In this document: one piece after another, positions 36,406 to 47,300 of the stretch
Position numbering within the stretch: position 1 is the first letter of the stretch
How the letters are laid out: each line of letters starts with the position of its first letter
From: Anas platyrhynchos
Lineage: Eukaryota; Chordata; Aves; Anseriformes; Anatidae
Length of the DNA: 64,000 bases
Assembly: GCF_047663525.1 (NCBI RefSeq)
Contig: NC_092588.1
Span: 106,101,001-106,165,000 of the forward strand
Direction of reading: 5' to 3'
The notes under the pieces: generated by a model
What the model saw: only the letters and a program-made list of their open reading frames with translations
Databases searched by the model: none
What the model was told of the DNA's origin: nothing
Made by a program: the position numbers and the translations under genes

Positions 36406-37149
36406 CAGGTTAACAGGAAAGTGAAAGCGGTACCGCTCTGCAGGGAAGTTTTGTTAGGTTGGTCACCGCCTGCTATCCTGTGCTTATGAAGCTGAAGCAG
36501 ACTCCTCATTAAAACTATACTCTTGAGGAAGATGCCCCCAAACCGTTCAATGTTCTCAGACAACAAGAACAACAACAAAAAGTAAATAGGTGAAAGCATT
36601 GCTATGAAGGCATGCCAGCTGCCTCATTGATTAGTTGTGCAGCAAGGCAGAAGTTCATGGGTACTGCCTGGTACAAGCTAAGATTCTTTAGAACTTAGTC
36701 ACAAGCATTAATCCATTTTGTTTTCAGTCTTACCAATGCATTTCTCAGCTAGCTCATCAAGCAACATGTCCGGTAGCTTAGGGATCCAGCCATGAGTATG
36801 AATCTTGAAAATTTCTTTTCTAGCCTGTAAACAAAATCAGTGTATTTTAGCTTGTGCTAAGTTTTCCTTAAAAACACCAACAAAAACAAACCAAAAATCA
36901 AACAAAACAACAAACAACAACAACTGTCCATCAAAACCCCTCACATATTAATACACTTTTCTCATTTGCTAAACTTTCAAGTATTTTACAGTTATTTAAT
37001 ATACACTCTACATTTTCAAACAGGAAATTTAATATTTCTAAATTTGTTACACTGAACTTTTTCTAGGAACCTGCAATGAAAGAAAAGGCATTTATAGCTC
37101 CAATAATAAGTTTCCAAACTATGAGACCTAACAACCCAGAGGAAAACGC

Positions 37150-37350
37150 TGTTATGAAAAATTTATCCAGAAACAGGAACAGGCTCCCTGGGGATGTAGT
37201 TATGGCACCAAGCCTGTCAGAGTTTAAGACGTGTTTGGACTGTGCTCTTAGTCACATGGCCTGAATTTTTGGGTAGACCTGTGTGGGGTCAGGAGTTGGG
37301 CTCAATGATCCTTGTGGCTCCCTTCCAATTCGGGATATTCTATGATTCTA
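37150..37350 (+). mobile_element. CR1 LINE 3' fragment
   Basis: Sense CR1 3' end: 'ggctccctggggatgtagtt' through 'gggctcaatgatccttgtgg', ending with the CR1 terminal octamer-like 'attctatgattct'. Confidence 0.85.
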
Positions 37351-39879
37351 AAAATCTGTGACATTAACCAAGTTGGAGAACCATTTAGGAAAAAATAAGG
37401 TCGACTCCTTTGTTATGTTTTCAGTGTAATAATACATTAAAATGTAAATTTTCAATATATGTTTTTCTTCCTCCTGTGTTTGCCTTTGACATACAACCAA
37501 GACGACAAGAATGGGGTAAGCTGCTCACGAACTCTTTATAAAGTTCATACTGTTTTTTTAAGTGTAAGATTAAAAACCAACAACAACAAAAAAACAAATG
37601 GTGTCTCACTTTTTATTGATACATTTCCAAACAACACAGATGAAAGAAAAAGTTATGGATAGTACACAGATATTTGGACACATGCTAGAAAGCCACATAT
37701 TAAGAAATCTGAAACATACATAAGAAAAAAAGACAAAGGGACTGCACAGTTAGGTATTTGGTATCATTAGGTGTTGTGTATGTGATGTGCCATAACACAA
37801 CAACAACACATCCTGCTGCCTATTTTATAGCAACTGATACAGAATTTTATTTTCAAAAAATTAAACCTTTCCTGCCTTATCCTTAATTTAAAAATCCGTC
37901 AAATTCATGGAGAAATTCTTCTCTGCTGGTTTGAAAAGGTATCCATCATCAAATAGAATATTGCTTTCCATTTACTTAAGTATATTTACCACCAGCAATA
38001 TATTCATTTTTTATGAAATAAGCAAATATAATTATTTCTAGGTCAGTAGAAAACAATTTATTCAACTATAAGGCTTTCTTGTAACTAGCTTTTCATATTA
38101 AAATGGTATTCTCTGGTATCAGTAAGATTGTCATTGTTAGAAGCAAGACTAAGCTTTGCGTTAGAAAGTTTCAATATGCAAATCTTGCTTTACTTCAATT
38201 TGTGTTGTTTATTTTTAATAGGCAAAAATCTTATATTTGTGGAAAGTGTTTCTCCCACATACTTTCTCTAGGGTGTTAATTCTATGAAAGTTTTTCTAGG
38301 GTGTTAATACTATGAAAGCCCCTTGAGGTGCTATCAGTAAATTATAAAAAATACCTCCTGCACTAAAGTAAAGGAGGTTTACAGGTTTTTAAAGCACATA
38401 AAAATACCTTCTGCACTAAACTGCACGAAGAGGTGTCTGAAGGATTTGCATTTCATATACAGGTGTGTTTTAAGCCCTTTATGTAATGTGCAGTGGAATA
38501 GCACCACAGATTACTTCAGAAAAATATATTCCAAATAGCTGAAAAGGCATGTTAAAAATATATCAAGTTTTCAGTTATTTTATTTTAAAAAGAGGTACTG
38601 GGAGTATTTGAAAGGTGTTCAAGTCTACACTTTCTCTAAGCAAATTTTAAGAGATTTGTTAGGGTGCCTGAGTAATTAACAGCATGCATTTAAGAAACCA
38701 CAGTATTTTGATGCTTAAAGCATTCCTTAATATTGATACAAGAACTCTAGTGATGCGAGATTCTGGTTAAAGGGAAGAAAAACAAGTGAGAGGGATATCA
38801 GGCCAAGGAACTTCATTTATATAATTTATTAATGATCATTCCAATATTCTTTCTTATCTTTTCAACTGATCTCACAACAAGTATGTTAAATGTTTTCATT
38901 GTATTTTTCACTACATTAAACACTTTCAAATGCTTTGATGATATCCAAATGTTTTATCTGATGTCAAAAAAAAATTAAGTTAATAATATTACTCAATGGA
39001 TACGTGCCAAGTCCACCCATCCTTGCTTTCATGATATGCAGAGGGACTTAATATGCAGAATTTCTATGCAGTCATTCAATGGAATCTTGTTTCAGTTGCT
39101 CTTGCTGATTTCAGATACTTGTGTTTATTCCCCCATGGATAATCCTGAGCAGTCTAATAGGTCTCTAAAGTACTTCAGATCTCTAGAACAGAAACAGAGG
39201 CAGATAGAATTATCTTCTTCTCACTAAAGAGACAAACTTCTGGGTGGAAGTGTAATCTATTGAGCTGGTACTTCACTTTTACTTGCCTAAGGAAAATCCC
39301 TACCAGTTCCCCCGGGTGCAACAATAGTAAGGAAACAGCTCATTTAGGAAAGACTTGAAACAGCTTTTTTATTTAGACATTATCAGGCAATTATATTATC
39401 ATTACCTTGTTATAAATAATATTACAGTATCATGTAAAAAAATATATGCACCCATGGCCTTAACTTTTCTGTGTGGCACATTGGGGGTGCACACTCAGAT
39501 CTTCCAAAGTGACCATTGTATTACTAATATCATGTGTACACCCCACCAGTGTGTTTTCTTTCATCTTCTAATTTCTTTGGACCATCAAAGCAAACAAACT
39601 TGTGAGGTCAAGTGCAGCTTTATCTTGACATTTTACTTTCATTCAATGCTGCTTGGCCAACTGTACTGCAAACAATCTTTTATTTGCTATCAGCTGTCAA
39701 AGGATGGTAGGGTCAGTCCTCATCTGATTTCTCCCTCTACAAGTTACAGACCTCTAGCAAGTTACAGACCCCCTCCCACTCCTAAATACATTATTTTCCA
39801 GAGGGTTTATGTACATGTAAGTCATTCTTTGTACAGAAGTCATTGCATGCTTTTGATCCCCTTTCTTACTGCCCTTTCA

Positions 39880-40710
39880 TCAGCCTTTCCCCATTTTTCC
39901 GTATACTTTTTGGGATGGAGGAACCACGTTTGTGCACAATATTTATCAGTTTATACACTGTCTTGGTGTTTTCTCTATTTTATTCTTTACTGCTTTCTTA
40001 GAAGCACTTAATATTTAAATTTGCTTTCTTTTGCACTACTGGGCAAAGAGAAGAGATTTGCATACAACTACCTGTAATAACTTAACAACAGTTCAGGGCC
40101 CTTCCTTTTAAATATGAAGATAGGACTTTTTTACCCCATATGCACTACTTTACATTTAACTTTCCGGAATTCCATCTGCCATTTTTTGCTCATACACTCA
40201 GTATCCTAAGACACTTCTGCTTGCAGTTCTCCTCATTCTGCTATTGCCTACATTTCCCTAAAAAACATTGTACCATCAGCATACTCTGACACTGTTTCCA
40301 GAGGCACAATAAATATGCCGCACAAATCGCATTCACAAACACATCTGTATGGATCTTTACAGTTGGCTTCCTCGTACTGTGAAATTGGAATTGATTTCTA
40401 CTGCAATTTCATGCCATTTTAGCCAGCTATTTACCCCTGCAGGTATTTATTCCCTGGCAGTGTAACTTTCAAGAGCTTTTGATGAATGACCTTTTCAAAT
40501 ACCTTCCAGAAATTCATAGGCAACTTTATCTCCCTTAGCCACAAGCTTGTTGACTCCTTAGAATTTCAGTAGAACTGTTAGGCAGTTCTTCTCTTACAAA
40601 CACCTTTTGGTCTGTCTCATGGTGTAGTTTACATTTCATCTATCACAATTTGGGATTCTATTTTCAATTTTAGACCCAATTTTTTCTTTTGGAAGCATGC
40701 TTTGGAAGAG
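39880..40710 (-). mobile_element. Possible ancient CR1/L3-like LINE
   Basis: Antisense LINE-like phrases ('tttacatttaactttccgga', 'cattgtaccatcagcatact', 'caaataccttccagaaattc') resemble the 3' part of old CR1/L3 elements. Heavily diverged; called by eye only. Confidence 0.4.
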
Positions 40711-42522
40711 CTGTCCACAGCAACAGGCTCCCTTGTCCCTGCTGTTTAACCACGGCAGGTTTCTTTTTCCCCTGGTAAACGTTAGCTCTGAGCCTCCAAT
40801 ATCATATCCTTATCAATCCTCCATGTAGCTCTCAAACACAGTAACTTTAGATGGCACTCATTTATTTTTTTTTAACCAGTTTCTTCATTTTTAGGTAGTT
40901 TCCTTTTGTATTATTTATTTTGAATGAAAGCACACATTCGTGGGCTCTTTTTGCCTTATGTATTGAAAGAACGGTCAATGGAGACAGGACATCTCTATGT
41001 TCTGCAATGGACTGAGTCCATGGCACCTCAGAACTCTTCCCATGCCTCCTTGTGTACCCCTACACATTACTGCATCACGCTACTTCTTCTGGCCACAAGG
41101 ATTGTAAGCTTCCCCACCTCATCTCCCCTCTCACTCGATGGAAATGCTATTTACTAGCATACTTGCAGCAAATAGATCTGTGGCTATCAGGGCTCTCAGG
41201 GCATCTTCTCCTGTCCCTCCTCACCATCCTGGGGGTTTGGCTCTGTGGGTTCAACACTAACTTATAAAAGTAACCATCAGGCCTTGAGAATCCTTAAAGG
41301 CTGTCGCCATTCCTTCTCTCCTGAGCTGCTTTAAAATCCACGCTCTCACCTTTAGTGTCTGCCTGATCTATGTTGAAGGTATGCTTGTACCTACATTGTC
41401 ACTCACTGGCTTGATTTGTGGTTTGGGCTGTCCTGTCTCTACAGGCTTGCTGGACAACCTGGCCCCTTGCTTGAGTTGTTATCAAACCTGAAGTGTTATT
41501 GAAACTGCTCTGCTCTTCTTGTGTGAGTATTGTGGAATTTGCTGACTCTCAGCTCCCAGCTCTACATACCACATGGAGCAGTGTGTCCTATGACTGACAG
41601 TCATGCTGGTCAGATGGAAAAAAGCAGCCAGTGAGAAAAGAAATGAGTAGTAAACGGTGCAGGGAAGGGAAGAGAAATATTCAAGGAGGATGAAGTAGAA
41701 AAAAAATATATATGTTTTAAGGGCGGGAGTAAGATTTAGTGGGGAGATCGTTGCACCTATCCCTGCACTGAAAAGGAGAAAAGATGACGAAAAGATAAAA
41801 AAGACTATTTTGGCCAAACTAAAGAAGAGAATAAAATCAAATGCCTACACAGAAATGATGGACAATTATGTTAGGCTATAAGGAGTGGATGGAATTGGCC
41901 CAATACAAATTTGAGAGAAGAAAGGGGAAAAAAAAAAACAAACAACAACAAAAAAGAACCGTTTAGCTATAAAGGGAAAATGGACAACCATATAAATCCC
42001 CAATACCCTTTTGTATAGAAATCCTCAATACCTTGCCATAAGTCTTGTGTGAACCTTGCCATTTATGAATCTTTAACTACGTCACTATTTTGATTTTAGC
42101 AAACATGACTGAGTTATTGCATTAAGTAGGCTAATGATTAACTGATGATTAAGTGCTGCTAAGGAAAAAAAAAAATCATACAATCTAATTTGTGATTTAC
42201 CATAAAGGTATTAATAAATCTTAAATTGCTGCTAAATCAAACCTGTGTAAAAATTTCATCCACAGCAGCTCTGTGTAGACCTAATAACTGGCATTTTTGC
42301 AGCAGCACACATCGGCGCAAATTCCTATAGTGCTTTCCATACCACAACATTTTTTTGGTGATAGCAAAAAAGAGAGTGGATACTGAAGTGGTAGTGCTGT
42401 GGTATTCATGTAAAGCAATGTTAAAAATCTGTAGCAGTTCTATGTGAGTGTTACGGTCATGTTTCTACAGTAGTGACAAAGAACATGGGAAGCAGAGGAC
42501 TACTGCATATATCTTGTCAGAA

Positions 42523-42655
42523 TCACAGAATCACAGAATTTCTAGGTTGGAAGAGACCTCAAGATCATCGAGTCCAACCTCTGACCTAACACTAACAGTC
42601 CTCCACTAAATCAAGCAGCAGCAGGAAAACCACGCATCACCTGTGAGAGGATGCA
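42523..42655 (-). mobile_element. CR1 LINE 3' end
   Basis: 'aatcacagaatcacagaatt' then 'aggttggaagagacctcaag' and 'atcatcgagtccaacctctg', the antisense CR1 3' terminus with its short terminal repeat. It extends about 130 bp. Confidence 0.9.
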
Positions 42656-43440
42656 TTAGCTCTGCTGCTATCACATGCTTTTATTGCTAACTTGGATGAG
42701 AAAAATTTTTACATATGGCAAAGCACTTCATATGTATTCATAATCCATGGCAAAGCATGTAGCACATGGCTGTTGCTGTACTGGTTTGCAAACTTCCTTG
42801 GCAGCAGTGGCAGGAGTCTGGGGGGGTGCCTTTCAGCAACTAGAGTTTCTGCAAAAGGCCCATGGCTTCTTTAAGGTGTTTCAAGCCGTGAACTTTACTA
42901 AGAGTAGAACTATGTCAGGGATTGGACCTTGTTCTGAGAACGGGTGAGGGTGCGGAGGGCAGAACGCAGACCCTGCGTGCAGTCGTGTTCCTCGGCGGTG
43001 CTGTTCTTCAGAGCTGCAGTTGCTATGGCACTGCGAAGTTACTCGGCAGTGCTTAAAAAGATCAGCAGCTCTGTGAGGACTCCGGAGCTACACCGCAACG
43101 GCAAAAGTAGAGAACCGTTCTGTAGATGTACTGTAACCATGGCACTAAACCTCTGCAGGGAAGTGTGAATCATACAATGGCTCAACACTGGTGCCGAGAG
43201 CCGCATTATGACAAAGCACGCAGTTCTGGGGAGCATTTGGAGCTGGAGCACGACAAGATCTGCCTGCAGCACTGACGGCATCATGGGACGCCTTGTGTGG
43301 GCTTCCCAGCACACGACAAAGTTAGCTGAGGCTCTGGAAGGCAACCAGTGCGGTGGCAAAGACAACACAGACACAAAGTTTATTGCCGAGCGAGCAGACA
43401 ATTCACTGCCAGCGCTGATACTTCGTTGTCACTGGTCACC

Positions 43441-43592
43441 TTTCCCTTCCCTTCCCTTCCCTTCCCTTCCCTTCCCTTCCCTTCCCTTCCCTTCCCTTCC
43501 CTTCCCTTCCCTTCCCTTCCCTTCCCTTCCCTTCCCTTCCCTTCCCTTCCCTTCCCTTCCCTTCCCCTCCCCTCCCCTCCCCTCCCCTCCCC
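43441..43592 (+). repeat. (TTCCC)n pentanucleotide tract grading into (CTCCC)n
   Basis: About 25 uninterrupted TTCCC units from 43441 to about 43568, then a few CTCCC units. It is a pure homopyrimidine/homopurine tract ending about 190 bp upstream of the NFX1 ATG. The long Phe/Pro/Ser and Gly/Lys/Glu open frames across it are repeat translations. Confidence 0.97.
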
Positions 43593-44300
43593 TCAGCCTC
43601 CCGCCCTCGCGCCCCCTCCCGCCCCCGGCCCCGCCCCCCCCCTCCCTCCCCGCTCCAGCCCCGCTGCGGCTGCGCGCGCCGAGCCGCACTCGGCGGGGAG
43701 GGGCGCTGCGGGGCCACTGCGCCTGCGCGGCGGCGGCGGGGTCCCGGGGCGGGGGCGGGGGCGGGGGGGGAGCGGCGGCATGGCGGAAGCAAGGCTGGGC
43801 GCAGGTGAGTGCGGCCGCTGGGAGCGGGGGGCGGGGGGGGGAGCGGTTGGAGCCCGGCATGGCGAAGGGCACGGCCGTTAGGGCCGTTAAGGGCCGTTAT
43901 GGCCGCGGCACCACCTGTTGTTGTACCGCAACTTGGAGGGTCCCGAGGAGGGCTGTGGGCTGGGGGGAGATGGGGCGAGTTGCGGCGGCGTGATGGGACA
44001 ACAGGGACCAAAATAATAAAAATAATAATTAATAATAATAAAGTCACGGAGGTGTCTGGTCCCTGGGAAACTTGGTGCTGCTCTGACCACCGCCATCTTC
44101 GCCTGCCCGCATCTCCCCCTGCCCCCCGGTGGCCTGCCCCGGTCGCACGGGAGCTCGTAGGGTTAAAAGCCTTATTTAAGGCGTTTTGTGTGGGGTTGTG
44201 CAGGGGGCTGCTAGCGAGTGCTCGCCCACCCCCCTCCAGCGTCCCACCGACCTCCCACGTGCCGAGAGGAGCTTGGGTGCTGAGCCTGCAACGGGACTGA
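43570..44300. promoter_or_regulatory. CpG-island promoter of NFX1
   Basis: Very GC- and CpG-rich DNA spans the NFX1 first exon. It includes GGGGCGGGGGCGGGGGCGGG-type GC boxes at 43745-43770, just before the ATG, which could also form a G-quadruplex. Open frames on both strands here (up to about 300 codons) reflect composition only. Confidence 0.8.
43780..43804 (+). CDS. NFX1: NFX1 coding exon 1 (25 nt)
   Basis: ATG and 8 codons (MAEARLGA) plus one base, then donor gtgagt. It matches the human MAEA start and sits in a CpG island. The one-base overhang joins exon 2 in frame to give GALNLS. Confidence 0.85.
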
Positions 44301-47300
44301 GCACCACAATCAGAAAAAAAGTTCATTTTTTTTTTATTCCCCCCCCCCCCCAATGATGTTTTTTAAGGTGCAGGATCAAACTAAGTTCACTGGGTGTGAT
44401 TGCTGAGGAGGAGGAGGGAGCAGCCTCTCCAGGCACATCCCAGCCTCACCTTTAATGACTTGCCCGATGCTGTCGTGGGCACTTAGCTGCAGGACTCCTG
44501 CTGAATTGTGTCCTGGGCGTGTAACTAGAAATAACACCTGCCCGCAGCCATTCATGATATGTAGTGCTTTCATCATTTCCTTTTCTTTCAGTCTGGGTAG
44601 ACTTTTCAGGTACTCACATTACTTTGGGCTCACTTGACAGCTAACTACATTCATTGTCAATAAGGTTGTTAAATCTCTGCCAGGTGGACTGTCCTGGCAT
44701 TCATGGCTGGGGGTAAAGAAGAAAATACAAATCTTGTAAAATGTTGTAATATGAATCTCTGTTAAAATATGATTCTGGAGTTAATTCAGACTAAGGATAT
44801 CATTAGCCTATACCGCTAATACTACCTTCAACCTCTTCTTCTCTGTTCTCAGCACCCAGGCAGTGAGCGAAGAGGGAAAAGTCATTTGAGTTCGTTTTTG
44901 ATGGCATGGAAATAGGTCCACAGCCTTGATGTGGGCCTGTGACACGTTCAGAGCAGTCTGATAGTTTCGGACTAGTAAAGAGGAGCTACTGCAGGCAGCT
45001 TGTCTGTTCATCTCTGTGCTGTCAGGTTGTGAGTCAGCTCAGGTGCTGAAACCTTTTCTGCAGTGCATATGCATTGGAATAAAGCCTTATATAATTGTAT
45101 TGAGCTAAACTGTGTTACTAAAAATGGTAAATTAGCCTGGGCTGTTCACTGCTTCTGCATTTGGTTTAAAATACAGAAGCTAACCCAGGTATTGTCACAT
45201 GGCATCAAGTTCTGGAGTTTGTTCCTTGCCATGGTAATACGTATTGTGTCATTGAGACTCATCTCTTAGCTAATTCTGGATTTGTGTTTCTGTGATATTA
45301 AGATGTGAAATAGCTTTTGTCTAGGAAATTGTGGTGGTTTTACTCGGGTGGGCAGCTGAGCTCCATCTCAGGTGTTGTTTCACTCCCCCTCCTCAAAGGG
45401 AAAGGGAGAGAAAATAAAATGAAAAGGCCTCAAGGGTTGAGATAAGGATGGGGAGATGGCAATTACTGTGACGGGCAAAACAGACTCAGAGTAGGGAGAT
45501 AGTATGATTTAATGCCTGTAACTAACAAGCCAGAGAAGTGAGAAACAAAAGAAATAAACCAAAAATGCCTTCCCCCATCTACCCTCTTCCACCTCCTCCC
45601 CCTGAGTAGAGCAGGGGAATGGGGGCTGTGGTCAGTCTACAGCACTTCATCTCGGCTGCTCCCTCACAGTCCCTCTCTGCCCCTGCTCCACGTGGGGTCC
45701 CTCCCACGGGATGCCGTCCTTCCCAAACTGATCTGGTGTGGGCTTCCCACAGGCTGCAGCTCTTCAAGAACTGCTCCAAATGTGGCTCTGTCCCATGGGG
45801 TCCATCCCCCAGGAGCAAACTGCTCCAGCACGGGTCCCCCACGGGTGGGGGCAGCTCCTCCCAGACCCCTGCTCCTGCGGGGGCTCTCCACGGGCTGCAG
45901 CCTCCTCCAGTGCAGGTCTGCCTTCTCCACCATGGTCTCCTCCGTGGGCTACAGCGTGGAGATTTGCTCCATGTGGGACCCATGGGCTGCAGGGGGACAG
46001 CCTGCTCCACCACGCTCCTCACCACAGGCTGCAGAGGAATTCTGCTCCGGCACCTGGAGCACCTCTCCCCCTCCTTCTTCACTGACCTTGGTGTCTGCAA
46101 GGCTGTTTCTCACTCCTCACTCTCCCAGCTGCTGTTCTGCAGCAGGTTTTTTTTTTTTTTTCCACTGTTTTAAATATACTTTCATGGAGGCGCAAACAAC
46201 ATCACTTATTGGCACGGCTCTGGCAGGCACCAGGTCCATTATCTAACGTGGGGTTGCTTCTGGATTGTTCTCACAGAAGCCACCGCTACAGCCCCCCGCT
46301 ACCAAAACCTTGCCATGTGAACCCAGTGCAGAACTTTATGGACAGCCTGACTTTGAGAGATTAAATGGGAAAATTTTTTCTGGTCTCAGGTTATACCAGG
46401 GGAAGCAGTTGAGGTCAAAGACTGGCTGGTTTAGGTCATGGCACGTGTGCAACCTGAACAGGATATTTTGATAATTGTGAATGGTTATTGAGATCCAGGG
46501 GAAGAATATAATGAACAAGACAGTTGTGGAGTGATTTGGCATGCTGGTATACCTTTCCAGTTTCCAGCCTTGTGCACCTGGAAGAGACATCCCAAATGAA
46601 AGTTTCTATTTGTATTTAATAAACATTACAGATTTTTTGGGGGCCAGCCGAAACTTAATATTTTGTTCTAAATGTAGGTGCGTTGAATTTGGACAGTCAC
46701 GTAAAGAGAGAAGAGCATAGCAATATGAGCTAATACACTTTGAGCGCCAACAGGCTGTCAGGCAGCTCTGCAGAGAGGGACCTTGGGGTCCTTCATGTTG
46801 TCCTTCATGTTACAAGTTGTTACAATGTGACCATGAGCCAGAAATGAACCTCTGTTGCAAAGAAGGTCGCCAGTAACCCAGACTGCATTTAGAAGAATGT
46901 TGCCAAATGGTCAAGGGAGGCTGTAGTCAGCATTGGTGAGGCTGCAACTGTAGTATTGTGTCCAGTTCTGGGCTCCCCACTACGAGGAAGATTTCCCTTA
47001 GTGGATAAAGTCCAGCAAAGGGCTACGAATATGATTAAGGCATGGGAGCATCACTCATTAAGGGGAGAGACTGAGAGAGCTGGGACTGTGTGGCCTGGAA
47101 AAGAGAAGGATCTGGAGAGTGTAAGTAAGTAATTATGGATCCAGGCTCTTCTCAGTGGTATTGAGTGAAGGGTAAATGTCAAAGTTCATGTACTGTCTGA
47201 ACACAAGAAGTCTTCATTGTGAGGGTGGTCTAGAACAGGTTGCAGAGAGGTTGTGGAGTCTGTCCATAGAGGTGTTTCAAACCTGACTGGGCACAGCTCG

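Larger units (their letters stand above)
35209..36824 (-). pseudogene. ATAD2/ATAD2B-like AAA+ ATPase pseudogene fragment (two exons)
   Basis: Exon A (36734-36824) is intact: ARKEIFKIHTHGWIPKLPDM and LLDELAEKCIG, matching the end of the first AAA module of ATAD2 (ARKEIFKIHTRDWNPKPLD). Exon B (35209-35522) starts GYCGADIK, as in ATAD2, then has a TAA stop (plus 35494-35496), a one-codon loss, and a 1-nt deletion near 35377-35386. After the shift it reads PLFENSIGNILQAVQKIFPH, like PLLQNTVDKILEALQRVFPH of ATAD2. Splice sites are preserved (acceptors ttacag and attag; donors gtaaga and gtataa), so this is an intron-bearing relic and not a retrocopy. An LTR sits in its intron. No other exons of the family were found nearby. 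ATAD2 comparison is from memory. Confidence 0.85.
36825..43440. other. Intergenic stretch between the ATAD2-like relic and the NFX1 promoter
   Basis: Mostly AT-rich unique DNA with a CR1 3' end, one probable ancient LINE and another CR1 terminus. A 218-codon frame starting at TTG (39355-40011) has no recognisable domain. Further ATAD2-like exons were looked for by eye and not found. Confidence 0.55.

Noticed and set aside
39355..40011. 218-codon plus-strand frame
   Set aside because: It begins at TTG, is rich in Cys/His/Tyr/Ser as expected from AT-rich non-coding DNA, overlaps a probable old LINE at its end, and shows no domain or splice context. A translated search would settle it.
43208..44353. 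Open frames of 150-305 codons on both strands around the NFX1 promoter
   Set aside because: They are translations of the (TTCCC)n tract and CpG-island sequence (Gly/Lys/Glu or Phe/Pro/Ser runs), with no domain and both strands open at once.
45579..46246. Overlapping 115-184-codon frames on both strands
   Set aside because: They lie wholly within the CTGCAG-rich LTR copy and come from its internal repeated units.
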